The notes under the pieces: generated by a model
Told to the model about the DNA's origin: nothing
The model's database searches: none
The model's input: the letters and a program-made list of their open reading frames with translations, nothing else
Source: Candidatus Aminicenantes bacterium
GTDB lineage: Bacteria > Acidobacteriota > Aminicenantia > Aminicenantales > UBA4085
Length of the DNA: 64,000 bases
Direction of reading: 5' to 3'
NCBI GenBank assembly: GCA_026393855.1
Contig: JAPKZJ010000070.1
Coordinates: 1 to 64,000, forward strand
Shown here: positions 1 to 8,923 of the stretch, piece by piece
Layout: the number at the start of each line of letters is the position of its first letter
Numbering within the stretch: the stretch's first letter is position 1
Made by a program: the position numbers and the translations under genes

Positions 1-1383
1 GCCGATCTGGAAGCCGCGCGGGATCTCGGTCATGGCGTTGTAGAGGGGCATGAAGCAGGAGGTGTCCTGGTGGCCCCAAGCCAGCCAAACGAGACCGCCG
101 ATCGGGTCCGGCAGGCCGGCCCGGGCCTGGGTGATCGTGACGTACTCGGCCCGGTTGACGCTGATGATGCGGGAGGTGTTGTACTTCTTGCCGTCCAGAG
201 TGAAGCCGTAGGGCAGGAAGTTGGGGTTACCGAAGGGGCCGCCCTGCAGGCCGCGGGCCGGATCGAAGATCGTCCCCTCGCAACGGTCGCGGACGATGGC
301 GATGACGTCCTTGAGGCCGAGCTTCTTGTCGGGCTTGGCCGAGAAGGGCAGGTCCATGTTGGGGGTCTCGGGGCCGAGGCCGAGCGAGGGCGCGACCAGG
401 TTGAAGAACCGCCACAGCCGGACGCGCGAGCCGCCAGAGGCCAGGGCGCTCGTCTCGGTCGGGTCATAGGCCCGCTTCCAATTGAAAGGCTTGCCGCTCT
501 TGGGATCGTACAGCTTCTGCTCGACGGCGAAGGAGATGACGTTGGGCGAGGCCATGAACATGTCCTTGTTAGACAGATCGATCTCGCCGATGCGCGATTC
601 GTTGGGGCAGACCGAAACGTGGTCGTCAGGGACCCGCTGGGCGCACCAGACCGCTCCGGGCTTGCCGCTCGTAGGCGTCCAAAGGGCGCCGGCCGGCATG
701 ATCTCGAACAGCCAGACTTCCTTGGGATCGGCCACGGCCAGCATCTCGCCGGAGTCGGTGAATCCGTAGCCGTATTTTTCGGCCAGCGCACCCATGACCT
801 GGATCGCTTCGCGGGCCGTTCCGCCCCGCTCCATGGCGACGAGCGTCAACATGGTGATGTCGAACTTGGGGGCGGAGGTCGTGTTCTCGATCTTGGCCAC
901 GGCGCCGATCGTCGATTCGCCGATCGAGACCTGCTTGTCGTTCATGTAGCCGAAGTCGCCGTGGATGTAGCCGTAGGTGTGGGCCGGCTGGGGGAGGTCC
1001 AGCCCGGTGTAGCTGTCCCCGACCCGGTCCCACTTGAGGCCCAGGGCGGGGCTCATGGCGTCGAACTGGCCGATGTGGTAGATCTTGCGCACTTCGCCGG
1101 GCTTATGGTCGGCGGCGGGGATGCGGCGGAAGGTCCAGTCGCAGCTGCCGCAGTCGCAGGTGTGGGTGGTCATGACCGAGCCGTCGATCGAGGCCAGGCG
1201 GCCGACCAGGACGACGGTGCAGGCTTCCAACCGCGGATCGACGTCGCCGCAGGTCGGGCAGACGGCGGGGGAGATAGCCGCGGCCGGCTTGGCCTGCTGC
1301 GGTCCGCTGAAGACCGGTCCGCCGGCCAGTGCCAGGACGGCGACGGCCGACACGAGAATGACGAGTCGGGATTTCGGTGTCAT
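1..1383 (-). CDS. C69-family dipeptidase, secreted (3' end beyond window)
   Basis: The frame is open from the ATG at 1383 to the window edge, giving 461 residues with the C-terminus missing. A signal peptide covers about residues 1-27. The family hallmark follows: Cys55 in ACTVVLVGRLASIDGS, where C69 peptidases (Lactobacillus dipeptidase A type) cleave themselves so that Cys becomes the N-terminal nucleophile. It should hydrolyse dipeptides or short peptides outside the cytoplasm. The same motif and layout recur in the gene at 26666-28363, so the two are paralogs. A CPTC pair at residues 42-45 precedes the nucleophile and has no counterpart in the paralog. It has its own promoter and a GGAGG ribosome site. 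Family certain, substrate unknown. Confidence 0.9.
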   Translation of the reverse strand, partial: MTPKSRLVILVSAVAVLALAGGPVFSGPQQAKPAAAISPAVCPTCGDVDPRLEACTVVLVGRLASIDGSVMTTHTCDCGSCDWTFRRIPAADHKPGEVRKIYHIGQFDAMSPALGLKWDRVGDSYTGLDLPQPAHTYGYIHGDFGYMNDKQVSIGESTIGAVAKIENTTSAPKFDITMLTLVAMERGGTAREAIQVMGALAEKYGYGFTDSGEMLAVADPKEVWLFEIMPAGALWTPTSGKPGAVWCAQRVPDDHVSVCPNESRIGEIDLSNKDMFMASPNVISFAVEQKLYDPKSGKPFNWKRAYDPTETSALASGGSRVRLWRFFNLVAPSLGLGPETPNMDLPFSAKPDKKLGLKDVIAIVRDRCEGTIFDPARGLQGGPFGNPNFLPYGFTLDGKKYNTSRIISVNRAEYVTITQARAGLPDPIGGLVWLAWGHQDTSCFMPLYNAMTEIPRGFQIG

Positions 1384-1403
1384 GAGGTCCTCCTTCGCCG
1401 ACT

Positions 1404-1433
1404 ACTATAGCGGAAAGGAGGATCGGGGTTCAA
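1404..1433 (-). promoter_or_regulatory. Promoter of the C69 dipeptidase
   Basis: Reading the minus strand, TTGAAC (1428-1433), 18 bp, then TATAGT (1404-1409). The predicted start is about 14 nt upstream of the ATG at 1383. Confidence 0.55.
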
Positions 1434-1477
1434 ATAGGTCCGCCGCGGTCATGCGGAGGGCGGGGGAGGAGACGCTG

Positions 1478-1503
1478 GCGGGGGAGGCGATCGCCTCCCC
1501 CGC
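1478..1503. repeat. Perfect 26-bp palindrome
   Basis: Arm GCGGGGGAGGCGA (1478-1490) is followed directly by its exact reverse complement (1491-1503). It lies between the end of the M16 unit (1519) and the promoter of the next minus-strand gene. It has no loop and no T-run, so it is either an unusual terminator for the M16 unit or a binding site for a dimeric protein. Confidence 0.75.
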
Positions 1504-1518
1504 GCGGCGGAAAATCGC

Positions 1519-2907
1519 TTAAAAACCGGGGTCGCTGATCTTCTTCTCGGTCCAAGTCCCGAACTTGGCCAGCTGAGCCTTGATCTCGGCGCTCTTCCCG
1601 ACCACGACCAGGACGTAGCCGTCGGACGGCAGCAGCCGGGCCGCGGCGGCCTTGACGGCCGCTTGATCGGACTTCTGGATGCCGGCCAGGTAGCGGTCGT
1701 AGTAGTCGAAGCCCAGGCTGAAGAAAGCCAGGCGGGCGTAAGCCCCGGCCTTGCTGGCGTTGGTCTCGAGGGTCGGCGGGAACTGGCCCTGGATGTAGTT
1801 GCGCGAGCTCTCCACCTCCTCGGCCGAGAAGCCCTCGGTGCGGGCCTTCTTGAGCAAGTCGAAGGCGATCTGAAGCATCTCGCCGATCTTGTCGTTCTTG
1901 GTATAGGAAGAGGCGGTGAAGGTGCCCCCCGAGCTGAACACCGCGAACGAGCTGGAAGCGCCGTAGGTCAGGCCACGCTTGATCCGCAGCTCGGTCGAGA
2001 GCCACGAGGTGAAGCGGCCGCCGAAGAGGGTGTTCATGACGGCGGCGGCGGGTGTTTGGGGATCGCCCAGGGCGTAGCCGGGAGCGCCCAGAATCCAGTA
2101 GGCCTGGTTGGCATCCGGCTTGTCGACGAGTAAGAGCTTGATGCCTTGCGGTTTGGGCAGTGGGGGCAGAGTGACGGCCGGGACCTTGGCCGCCCCCTTC
2201 CACTTGCCGAATGTAGCGTTGAGCAGGGTCGTCAGGGCGGCCTTGTCGATGTCGCCCACGACGGCGGCCACGGCTTTGGCCGGGCCGTAGTAGGATTGGT
2301 GATAGGCCTTGACGTCGGCCGGGGTCATCTTGGCCAGCGACTCCTCGGAGCCGTTGCCCAGGTGGCCCAGGGGGTGGGTTCCATAATAGGCTTTGGTGAA
2401 GTAATAACGGACCGCGGCGCCGGGCGAATCCTTAACCGATTTCAGCCCGTCGCGCCGGGTCTTGACGGCCTTCTGGAACTCGTCCTCCTTGAAGGAGGGG
2501 ATGGCAATACAGTCGGCGGCGATGCGCAGGAGCTTGGCGAAGTGTTCGCTCAAGCTGTCGGCCGAGACCGTGACCATCTCCTCGCTCGAGCCGATGGCCA
2601 GGCGCGCTCCCATGAAGTCGACCGCCTCGGCCACCGCGTCGGCGTCGAGCGATCCGGCGCCCTTCTGCAGGAGCTCCGCCGTGAGGCTGGCGATGCCCTC
2701 CAGGGCGGCCGGCTCCTGGGCCGAACCGGCGCCGCGGAGCATGAGCCGGAAGCTCACGATCGGGGTTTCGGTTGTCCGCAGGAAATAGACGGTGATCCCG
2801 TTCTTGAGGACGAATTTTTCCGGAACGGGCAGCTTGAAAGCGGCCGAGGCGGGCAGGGCCATAGCCAGGGCCAGCAGGATGAGGACGGCGATCGTCCGGG
2901 TCTTCAC
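1519..2907 (-). CDS. M16 peptidase-like protein, non-catalytic partner
   Basis: 462 residues with a signal peptide (about 1-22). The two-domain M16 (insulinase/processing-peptidase) fold is recognisable. Where catalytic members have HxxEH, this protein has SLTAE, so it lacks the zinc site. It keeps the C-domain Arg/Tyr signature in ELRIKRGLTYG. The GTG start overlaps the stop of the catalytic M16 gene upstream by 4 bp (GTGA), so the two are translationally coupled. Bacterial M16B enzymes commonly work as a heterodimer of one zinc subunit and one Arg/Tyr subunit, and this pair fits that pattern. Periplasmic peptide degradation is likely. Confidence 0.9.
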   Translation of the reverse strand: MKTRTIAVLILLALAMALPASAAFKLPVPEKFVLKNGITVYFLRTTETPIVSFRLMLRGAGSAQEPAALEGIASLTAELLQKGAGSLDADAVAEAVDFMGARLAIGSSEEMVTVSADSLSEHFAKLLRIAADCIAIPSFKEDEFQKAVKTRRDGLKSVKDSPGAAVRYYFTKAYYGTHPLGHLGNGSEESLAKMTPADVKAYHQSYYGPAKAVAAVVGDIDKAALTTLLNATFGKWKGAAKVPAVTLPPLPKPQGIKLLLVDKPDANQAYWILGAPGYALGDPQTPAAAVMNTLFGGRFTSWLSTELRIKRGLTYGASSSFAVFSSGGTFTASSYTKNDKIGEMLQIAFDLLKKARTEGFSAEEVESSRNYIQGQFPPTLETNASKAGAYARLAFFSLGFDYYDRYLAGIQKSDQAAVKAAAARLLPSDGYVLVVVGKSAEIKAQLAKFGTWTEKKISDPGF

Positions 2908-4226
2908 TTCTCACCTCCCGTCGGGACGAGCGTCCCGACCGTCTTGTTGTTCTCGTTGAAGACCTTGCGGGCGGCCTCCGCGATCCGCTCTCTCTTGACG
3001 GCACCGAAGTCGTCCATCCGGTTGAAGGCTTTCTCGTAGCTGCCGTAGAGTATCTCGGCCTGGCCTAGGGCGCCGGCCTTGCCGTTGATCGACTGCAGCC
3101 CGAAATAGTATTGGCTGCGAATCATGTTCAGGGACTTCTGGAGCTCGGCCTCGGTGATCCCGTTCGTCTTGATCTTGCCCAGCTCCTCCTCGATGACGGC
3201 CTCGATCCGGGCCAGATCGGCACCGGGCCGCGGCCGGACGTCGATCGTGAAGAGCATCGGATCGATCGTCTCGGACACACCGCCGCCGACGCCGAGGGCG
3301 AGCTGTTCCTCGCGGACCAGCCTCTTGTAGAGCCGGCTGCTGGTGCTGCCGAGGAGGGCGTTCTCCAGGAGGGCCAAGGGTAGATAGTCGGGGTCGGAAG
3401 CCGCGGGCGCGTGCCAAACCGCTTGGAACGAGGGCGCCTGGGCCTCCTTGCGGATCAGAACCCGCTTGGGCCCCATCTGGGGCGGCTCGACGGTGGTCAC
3501 CGCCGGCGGGGGCGTGCCCTTGGGAATCGGCCCGTAGTAGCGATGGATGAGGTCGGAGGCCTTGGCCGGGTCGAAGTCGCCGACCAGGATCAGGATCGCG
3601 TTGTTGGGGGCATAGTACGTGTGGTAATAGCCCAGAATCTCGCCCCGTTTCCAGCCCAGGATGTCGCTCATCCAGCCGATGACGTCCCAATGATAAGGGT
3701 GGGCCATGATGGCCGTGGCTTGGACGTTCTCGCTCAGGATGGACTCGTTGCTGTTCTCGCCGTTGCGGCGCTCCGAGGCGACGACCCCGCGCTCGGACTC
3801 GAGGACTTGCGGGTCGAAGGACGCGTCCTGCATCCGGTCGGCCTCCATGGCCATCATCGATTCCAGGGCGGCGGCCGGGAACCAGTCGGTGTAGCCGGTC
3901 ATGTCGTTGCCGGTGAAAGCGTTGTTGGCGCCGCCGGCGAACTCCATCCGGCGGTCGAACTCTCCCGGGCCGAACTTGGGCGAGCCGTTGAACATCATGT
4001 GCTCGATGAAGTGGGAAACGCCCGTCAGCCCCGGCCGCTCGTTGCGCGAGCCGACCCGGAAGTAGGTGTAAAGGGCGACATTGGGGATGGCGTGGTCCTC
4101 GACCAGGAGGACCTTGAGCCCGTTGTCCAGGCTGAAGACCTTGACGTCCTGCTTGCGGAAGGCGGCCGTCGCGGCCGCCGCCAGGGCGGTCGTCAGCAGG
4201 AGAGCGAAGACGATCTTTCTTTTCAT
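2904..4226 (-). CDS. M16 zinc peptidase, catalytic subunit
   Basis: 440 residues with a signal peptide (about 1-22). The inverted zinc motif HFIEH is at residues 72-76: His72 and His76 are ligands and Glu75 is the catalytic base. The third ligand is probably Glu152 in VVASERR, at the spacing usual for the family. It is the first gene of a two-gene unit and overlaps the non-catalytic partner by 4 bp. A GGAGG site sits 7 nt before the ATG. The expected role is degradation of peptides after export. Confidence 0.93.
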   Translation of the reverse strand: MKRKIVFALLLTTALAAAATAAFRKQDVKVFSLDNGLKVLLVEDHAIPNVALYTYFRVGSRNERPGLTGVSHFIEHMMFNGSPKFGPGEFDRRMEFAGGANNAFTGNDMTGYTDWFPAAALESMMAMEADRMQDASFDPQVLESERGVVASERRNGENSNESILSENVQATAIMAHPYHWDVIGWMSDILGWKRGEILGYYHTYYAPNNAILILVGDFDPAKASDLIHRYYGPIPKGTPPPAVTTVEPPQMGPKRVLIRKEAQAPSFQAVWHAPAASDPDYLPLALLENALLGSTSSRLYKRLVREEQLALGVGGGVSETIDPMLFTIDVRPRPGADLARIEAVIEEELGKIKTNGITEAELQKSLNMIRSQYYFGLQSINGKAGALGQAEILYGSYEKAFNRMDDFGAVKRERIAEAARKVFNENNKTVGTLVPTGGEK

Positions 4227-4249
4227 GAACAGCCTCCGTGCGGATTTCC

Positions 4250-4278
4250 ACTGTAGCAGAGCGGGGGGGAGGGGTCAA
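4250..4278 (-). promoter_or_regulatory. Promoter of the M16 pair
   Basis: Minus strand TTGACC (4273-4278), 17 bp, TACAGT (4250-4255). Predicted leader of about 17 nt containing the GGAGG site. Confidence 0.6.
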
Positions 4279-4333
4279 TCCGATCCCCGACGGGCGCCGG
4301 CCGGGCGCTCTATCTGTTCCTCGGAATATCTTG

Positions 4334-4339
4334 TATAAT
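4334..4339 (+). promoter_or_regulatory. Perfect -10 box before the MCE operon
   Basis: TATAAT lies 21 bp before the ATG at 4361. The -35 region at the normal distance (TATCTG) is poor, so the promoter is only half supported. AAGAGGG at 4347-4353 can serve as the ribosome site. Confidence 0.45.
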
Positions 4340-4360
4340 AAATACGAAGAGGGTTTTGTC

Positions 4361-5110
4361 ATGCATCCGGTCGATCAGATCAAAACGTTCGCGTCCCTTC
4401 TCGCCGACGAGATCTACCACACCTTCTCCTACCTGCGTCGTCGGCGCGGGGTTCTGCCGGGCGAAGTCGTCCATCAGCTGTACGCCATGGGCTACCGGTC
4501 GGCGCCCATCGTCTGCCTGATCACCTTCCTGATCGGCATCACCATCTCCATGACCTCGGCCGCCCAGCTCAAAATGTTCGGGGCCGACATCTACCTGGCC
4601 GACCTGGTCGGGATCGCCATGATCAAGGAGCTGGTCCCGCTGATGGCCGGCATCATGCTGGCCGGCAAGATCGGGGCCTCGATCACGGCCGAGATCGGGA
4701 CCATGAGCCTCATGGACGAGATCGACGCCCTGACCACCATGGGGGTGGCGCCGGTCCGGTTCCTGATGGTGCCCCGACTCATCGCCATTACCCTGGCCGT
4801 GCCCCTCCTGGTCGCCCTGGCCGATTTCGTCGGCATCGCCGGCGGCGCCTTCGTGGCCCGGACGACCCTGGGCATCCCGATCACCGCCTTTCTGCGCGAA
4901 ATCCTGACGGTCGTCACCCTGCGCGATTTTCTGACCGGACTGGGAAAAACGCTCGTCTTCGGCTGGGCCGTGGTCATCGCGGCCGGGTTCAAGGCCTTCA
5001 CCCTCGAGCGCGGGGCCGAGGGCGTGGGCAAGGCGACCACGGAATCGGTCGTCCTGTCCATCGCCCTGATCATCGGGCTGGACTGCGTCTTTGCCTTTGT
5101 TCTGTATTAG
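4361..5110 (+). CDS. mlaE: MlaE/YrbE-type ABC permease of an MCE lipid transporter
   Basis: 249 residues from the ATG at 4361, chosen because the -10 box and an AGAGGG site sit just upstream; a longer in-frame reading starts at 4238 before the promoter. It is an integral membrane protein with about five to six hydrophobic segments and the MlaE core, including the conserved IKELVPLMAGIMLAGKIGAS and EIGTMSLMDEIDAL stretches. In this family the permease forms a homodimer with the MlaF ATPase and moves phospholipid between the inner membrane and the MCE ring. It is first in a four-gene operon. Confidence 0.95.
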   Translation: MHPVDQIKTFASLLADEIYHTFSYLRRRRGVLPGEVVHQLYAMGYRSAPIVCLITFLIGITISMTSAAQLKMFGADIYLADLVGIAMIKELVPLMAGIMLAGKIGASITAEIGTMSLMDEIDALTTMGVAPVRFLMVPRLIAITLAVPLLVALADFVGIAGGAFVARTTLGIPITAFLREILTVVTLRDFLTGLGKTLVFGWAVVIAAGFKAFTLERGAEGVGKATTESVVLSIALIIGLDCVFAFVLY

Positions 5111-5117
5111 GCAGCGC

Positions 5118-5858
5118 ATGGATATCATACAGGTCCGCGATCTCGATGTCGGCTACGGGGCCGAAACCATCGTGCGTGGACTGAGCTTCACCGTCCCCGT
5201 CGGCCGGATCACCGTCATCGTCGGCGAAAGCGGGTCGGGCAAGTCCACTCTACTTAAAACCCTGATCGGGCTGCTGCCGCCGTTGCGGGGCGAGGTCCTC
5301 CTGTCCGGCGAACGGATTGACTTTGGCTCCGACCGGGAACTTCGCCGCTTCTACCGGAGGATCGGTGTCCTGTACCAGAACAGCGCTCTGCTCAACTCGC
5401 TGACCCTTTACGAGAACATCGCCCTGCCCATCCGGATGCATCATCGGGACTGGGCGCGGGAAAAAGAGGCCGAGCGGGTGAACGCCATGCTCAGCCGAGT
5501 CGGGCTGGACGGCCACGGGGCCAAGTACCCCTTCGAGCTGTCGGGCGGGATGCGCAAGCGGGCCGCTCTGGCCCGGGCTATGGTTCTCGAGCCCGACCTG
5601 GTCTTTTGCGATGAGCCTTCGGCCGGACTCGACCCGATCACCTCATCCGGATTGGACGCCCTCCTGAACGATCTCCGCACCGCCCACGGCGTGACCTTCG
5701 TCGTAGTCACCCACGAGCTTCGCTCGATCGCCCGCATCGCCGACCGGATCCTGGTCATCCGCGATGGACGTCTTCATTTCAACGGCGAATATAGCGACGC
5801 GACAGCTTCGCCCGATTCCTATCTTCAGGCCTTTTTCCTGAGAAAGGCGGCGTCATGA
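5118..5858 (+). CDS. mlaF: MlaF-type ABC ATPase of the MCE transporter
   Basis: 246 residues from the ATG at 5118. An upstream in-frame ATG at 5091 would overlap the permease gene and adds no conserved residues. All ABC elements are present: Walker A GESGSGKST (36-44), Q-loop Gln87, signature LSGGMRKR (141-148), Walker B LVFCDE (161-166, catalytic Glu166) and switch His199. It powers the permease encoded 7 bp upstream and overlaps the MCE protein gene by 4 bp (ATGA), as expected in a tightly coupled operon. Confidence 0.95.
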   Translation: MDIIQVRDLDVGYGAETIVRGLSFTVPVGRITVIVGESGSGKSTLLKTLIGLLPPLRGEVLLSGERIDFGSDRELRRFYRRIGVLYQNSALLNSLTLYENIALPIRMHHRDWAREKEAERVNAMLSRVGLDGHGAKYPFELSGGMRKRAALARAMVLEPDLVFCDEPSAGLDPITSSGLDALLNDLRTAHGVTFVVVTHELRSIARIADRILVIRDGRLHFNGEYSDATASPDSYLQAFFLRKAAS

Positions 5859-6799
5859 TCAGCAAAGAGCAGAAGACGAGGCTGACGGTCTTCAGCCTGG
5901 CTTCACTGGCCCTGTTCATCCTCTTCCTGGCCCTTCTTGTCGTCCCCATGCTCAAGTCCCGCGGCCTTCGCTACGTCATCAACTTCACCGGGACGTCGGT
6001 CAACGGATTGGTCTCGAGCTCGCCCGTCAAGTACCAGGGGGTGGAGGTAGGCAAGGTGTCCGACATCAGCGTCCATCCCGACGACCTGGCCTCGATCCGG
6101 GTCCGGCTGGAGCTTTCCCGCGCCTTCCCGGTCAAGAAGGACATGACCGCGACCTTGGCCTTCGGCGGCATCACCGGATCCAAGTTCATCGAGCTGGCTG
6201 GCGGCAGCAACGGCTCCCAGCGGCTGCCGCCCGGAGGCGAGATCCTGACCGCCCGCGGCTTAAGCGAGAGGGCCGAGGACATCGTGACCAATATCGACAC
6301 GGCTGTCCGGCGGATCAACAATTTGCTGGGGCCGGAGAATCAGACCCGGATCTCGGCCTTCCTGGAGAACACCGAAAAAAGCGCGGCCATCATCTCCGGC
6401 GTCCTGGAGGCCAAGCGGGAAAACCTGGCCAACGCCATCACCAACATCGAGAAGGCGGCCAATGACTTCGGCGCCGTGACCGAGAACCTTCGCAAGATCA
6501 CGGGCGATCTGAGCGGCCTGACCTCCAAGCTCGACGCCAACGCGGGGGACGCCCTGGGCAACCTGACCAAGCGATTCTCGGACGAGGAGATGGGCAAGGT
6601 CCTGCGCAACCTGGAGAGCTTCATCGAGGTCGCCTCCTCCAGCCTGAAGAAGATCGAGAACATCATCATCGTCCAGCAAGTCGACTTGAAGTCCACCGTG
6701 GAGAGCATGAGCGCGGCGGTCGACAACCTGTCCAAGCTGTCACGCGATCTGATGGAGGATCCGACCATGTTCCTGCGCAACCGCAAGGGGAAGAAGTGA
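5855..6799 (+). CDS. mlaD: MCE-domain (MlaD-like) substrate-binding protein
   Basis: 314 residues. A single N-terminal membrane anchor (about 10-31) is followed by one MCE/MlaD domain (about 37-118, with SPVKYQGVEVGKVSDI). A long helical, partly coiled-coil tail of about 190 residues follows, rich in Asn, Glu and Leu. E. coli MlaD has no such tail; long helical tails that bridge the periplasm are known from LetB/PqiB-type and Mce1-type proteins. It should sit on the periplasmic face of the permease as a hexameric ring. Start and stop both overlap neighbouring genes. Confidence 0.93.
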   Translation: MISKEQKTRLTVFSLASLALFILFLALLVVPMLKSRGLRYVINFTGTSVNGLVSSSPVKYQGVEVGKVSDISVHPDDLASIRVRLELSRAFPVKKDMTATLAFGGITGSKFIELAGGSNGSQRLPPGGEILTARGLSERAEDIVTNIDTAVRRINNLLGPENQTRISAFLENTEKSAAIISGVLEAKRENLANAITNIEKAANDFGAVTENLRKITGDLSGLTSKLDANAGDALGNLTKRFSDEEMGKVLRNLESFIEVASSSLKKIENIIIVQQVDLKSTVESMSAAVDNLSKLSRDLMEDPTMFLRNRKGKK

Positions 6800-7377
6800 T
6801 GAAAAAAACCGTCCTCCTGATGTTCCTGACCGCGAGCCTCTGGGCTTGCTTCTCGGCCTCGCCCGACAAGACCTACCTTCAGCTTCACCTGGAAGCGGCG
6901 GGCGCCCCGCCACCGGTCTTCGACAAGGCCCTGTTCATCGACCGCATCGTCGTCGACGAGCTTTATGACGACTTCCGGATCATTTACCGGGTCACGCCGT
7001 TCGAGATCAACTATTACGCATACAGCTTTTGGGCCGAGAAGCCCGCCCGGATGGTCCGCGATACCCTGGAGCATTATTTCGCCGAAAAGAAGACTTTCCG
7101 CCGGATCCTGCCGGATGCGACACGGGGCGAGCCCGACTGGATCCTGCGTACGGCCATCCACGCGATCGAAGAGATCGATTCGGTGACGTCCTGGTCGGCC
7201 AGGCTGGCGATGGAACTGGAAATGGTCGAGGCCAAGACGGGGGCCATCCTGGCCACGCGCCGCTTCGATCGCCGCGAGCCGATCGGCCGCAAGGACGTGG
7301 CCGCCGTCCCCCCGGTCCTGTCCCGCATCCTGGTCGAGGAGCTGGACGCCTTCCTGCGCGCGATCGAGGGTCGCTGA
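6799..7377 (+). CDS. ABC-type transport auxiliary lipoprotein of the MCE operon
   Basis: 192 residues from the ATG at 6799, which overlaps the stop of the MCE gene (TGATG); a GTG directly before it is possible. The lipobox LWAC puts lipidated Cys at residue 17. The sequence and place at the end of an MCE operon match the ABC_trans_aux/PqiC group, outer-membrane lipoproteins that dock the MCE assembly. RVTPFEINYYAYSFWAEKP resembles the conserved core of that family. Role inferred mainly from family and context. Confidence 0.85.
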   Translation: MKKTVLLMFLTASLWACFSASPDKTYLQLHLEAAGAPPPVFDKALFIDRIVVDELYDDFRIIYRVTPFEINYYAYSFWAEKPARMVRDTLEHYFAEKKTFRRILPDATRGEPDWILRTAIHAIEEIDSVTSWSARLAMELEMVEAKTGAILATRRFDRREPIGRKDVAAVPPVLSRILVEELDAFLRAIEGR

Positions 7378-7403
7378 CGGCAGGCCGGAATCAGAAGACC
7401 GGA

Positions 7404-8861
7404 TCAGGCTTGGGGGCCGGACGCTTCCGGCACGTTGAGCACGCTCTTGCGACGGCCGTAGAAGACGTAAATGGTCAGCCCGATGATCAGCCAGACCAGG
7501 AACCGCTCCCAGGCCGTCCTGGGAAGGTTGGCCATCAGGTAGCCGCACAGCAGCACTCCCAAGGCCGGCAGGAAGGGAAAGACGGGGGTGCGGAAGGGCC
7601 GGACGATGTCGGGCCGGGTGTAGCGCAGGACGATGACCCCGGAACAGACGATGATGAAGGCGAACAGGGTGCCGATGGAGCATAATTGGGCCACGACTCC
7701 GATCGGCATGAGGGCCGAGGCGACGGCGACGATCAGCCCGGTCAGGATGGTTGTCCGGTGCGGCGTCTTGAAGCGCCGGTGGACTTTCGACAAGCCCGGC
7801 GGAAGAAGGCCGTCGCGGGACATGGCGAAGAGAATGCGCGGCTGGGCCAGGATGAGGACAAGCAGGACGCTGGTGATCCCGGCTAGGGCTCCGACGCTGA
7901 CGATGGCCGAAGCCCAGGGCATCTTGAGCTGGTTGAGGACGAGGGCCACCGGGTCGGGTACGCCCAACTGCTGGTAGGGGACGATCCCGGTCATGATGGC
8001 GGAGACCGCCATATAGAGAACCGTAGCGACGGCCAGCGAGCTCATGATGGCGATGGGCATGTCCCGCTGAGGATTCTTGGCCTCCTCGGCTGCCGTCGAG
8101 ACGGCGTCGAAACCGACAAAGGCCAGGAAGACGATGGCCGCCGCCGTCATCACCCCGCCGAACCCGAAGGGCATGAAGGGGTGCCACAAGCCGGGCTTGA
8201 CGTGCCAGACGGCCAGGACGATGAAGAACACGATTACCGCCAGCTTGATGATGACGATGATCATGTTGATGCGCGAGCTTTCCTTGATGCCCCGGACCAG
8301 GAGGATGGTCAACAGCGCGACGATGAAGATGGCGGGAATGTTGATGACCGCGCCCGTGGCGACGAATTTATGGAGCGCGTCGCTCCATTCGAAGGGCGCG
8401 TTGACCAAGGCCGCGGGCATGGCGATTTTCCAGGGGCGGAGGATGTTATTGACCAGGTTGGTCAGATAGGCCGACCATCCGATCGCCACCAGGCAGGCGG
8501 CGACCATGTACTCGAGGAGGAGATCCCAGCCGATAATCCAGGCGGGGAGCTCGCCCAGCGTCGCGTAGCCGTAGGTGTAGGCCGATCCGGCGACGGGGAT
8601 CATGGCCGCCAGCTCGGCGTAGCAGAGGGCGCTGCAGGCGCAGGCCAGGCCGGCGATGGCGAAGGACAGGATGATGCCGGGGCCGGCGTGTTTAGCCGCT
8701 TCGACGCCCGGCAGGACGAAGACGCCGACGCCGATGATGCAGCCGACGCCGAGCGCGATCAAGTCCCAGACGGTCAACGCCCGGCGGAGCCTGTGGCCCT
8801 CCGTCTCCGTGTCCGACAGGAGCTGGTTCAGGTGTTTCTTGCGGAAAAGGGCGTTGGCCAT
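7404..8861 (-). CDS. APC-superfamily amino-acid permease (cationic amino-acid transporter type)
   Basis: 485 residues with twelve or more hydrophobic segments. The APC signature is clear at the N-terminus (GVGCIIGVGVFVLPG, with the unwound TM1 glycines), followed by CSALCYAELAAMIPVAGSAY. The layout fits the CAT/YfnA group of proton-coupled amino-acid uptake carriers. It suits the peptide-degrading enzymes nearby as an importer of freed amino acids. It ends 26 bp from the MCE operon (convergent). The exact amino acid cannot be told. Confidence 0.92.
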   Translation of the reverse strand: MANALFRKKHLNQLLSDTETEGHRLRRALTVWDLIALGVGCIIGVGVFVLPGVEAAKHAGPGIILSFAIAGLACACSALCYAELAAMIPVAGSAYTYGYATLGELPAWIIGWDLLLEYMVAACLVAIGWSAYLTNLVNNILRPWKIAMPAALVNAPFEWSDALHKFVATGAVINIPAIFIVALLTILLVRGIKESSRINMIIVIIKLAVIVFFIVLAVWHVKPGLWHPFMPFGFGGVMTAAAIVFLAFVGFDAVSTAAEEAKNPQRDMPIAIMSSLAVATVLYMAVSAIMTGIVPYQQLGVPDPVALVLNQLKMPWASAIVSVGALAGITSVLLVLILAQPRILFAMSRDGLLPPGLSKVHRRFKTPHRTTILTGLIVAVASALMPIGVVAQLCSIGTLFAFIIVCSGVIVLRYTRPDIVRPFRTPVFPFLPALGVLLCGYLMANLPRTAWERFLVWLIIGLTIYVFYGRRKSVLNVPEASGPQA

Positions 8862-8893
8862 GGCTACCTCGCGGGTTCGGGTTTGAAGCTAGG

Positions 8894-8923
8894 CTTATAG
8901 CACAGCCGCAAAGCGGCGGTCAA
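8894..8923 (-). promoter_or_regulatory. Promoter of the amino-acid permease
   Basis: Minus strand TTGACC (8918-8923), 18 bp, TATAAG (8894-8899). The -35 box overlaps the stop codon of the CDF gene. Confidence 0.5.

Noticed and set aside
6340-8187. Open frame of 615 codons on the minus strand
   Set aside because: It runs antisense through the MCE genes and out of frame through the amino-acid permease; low-complexity translation without any motif.
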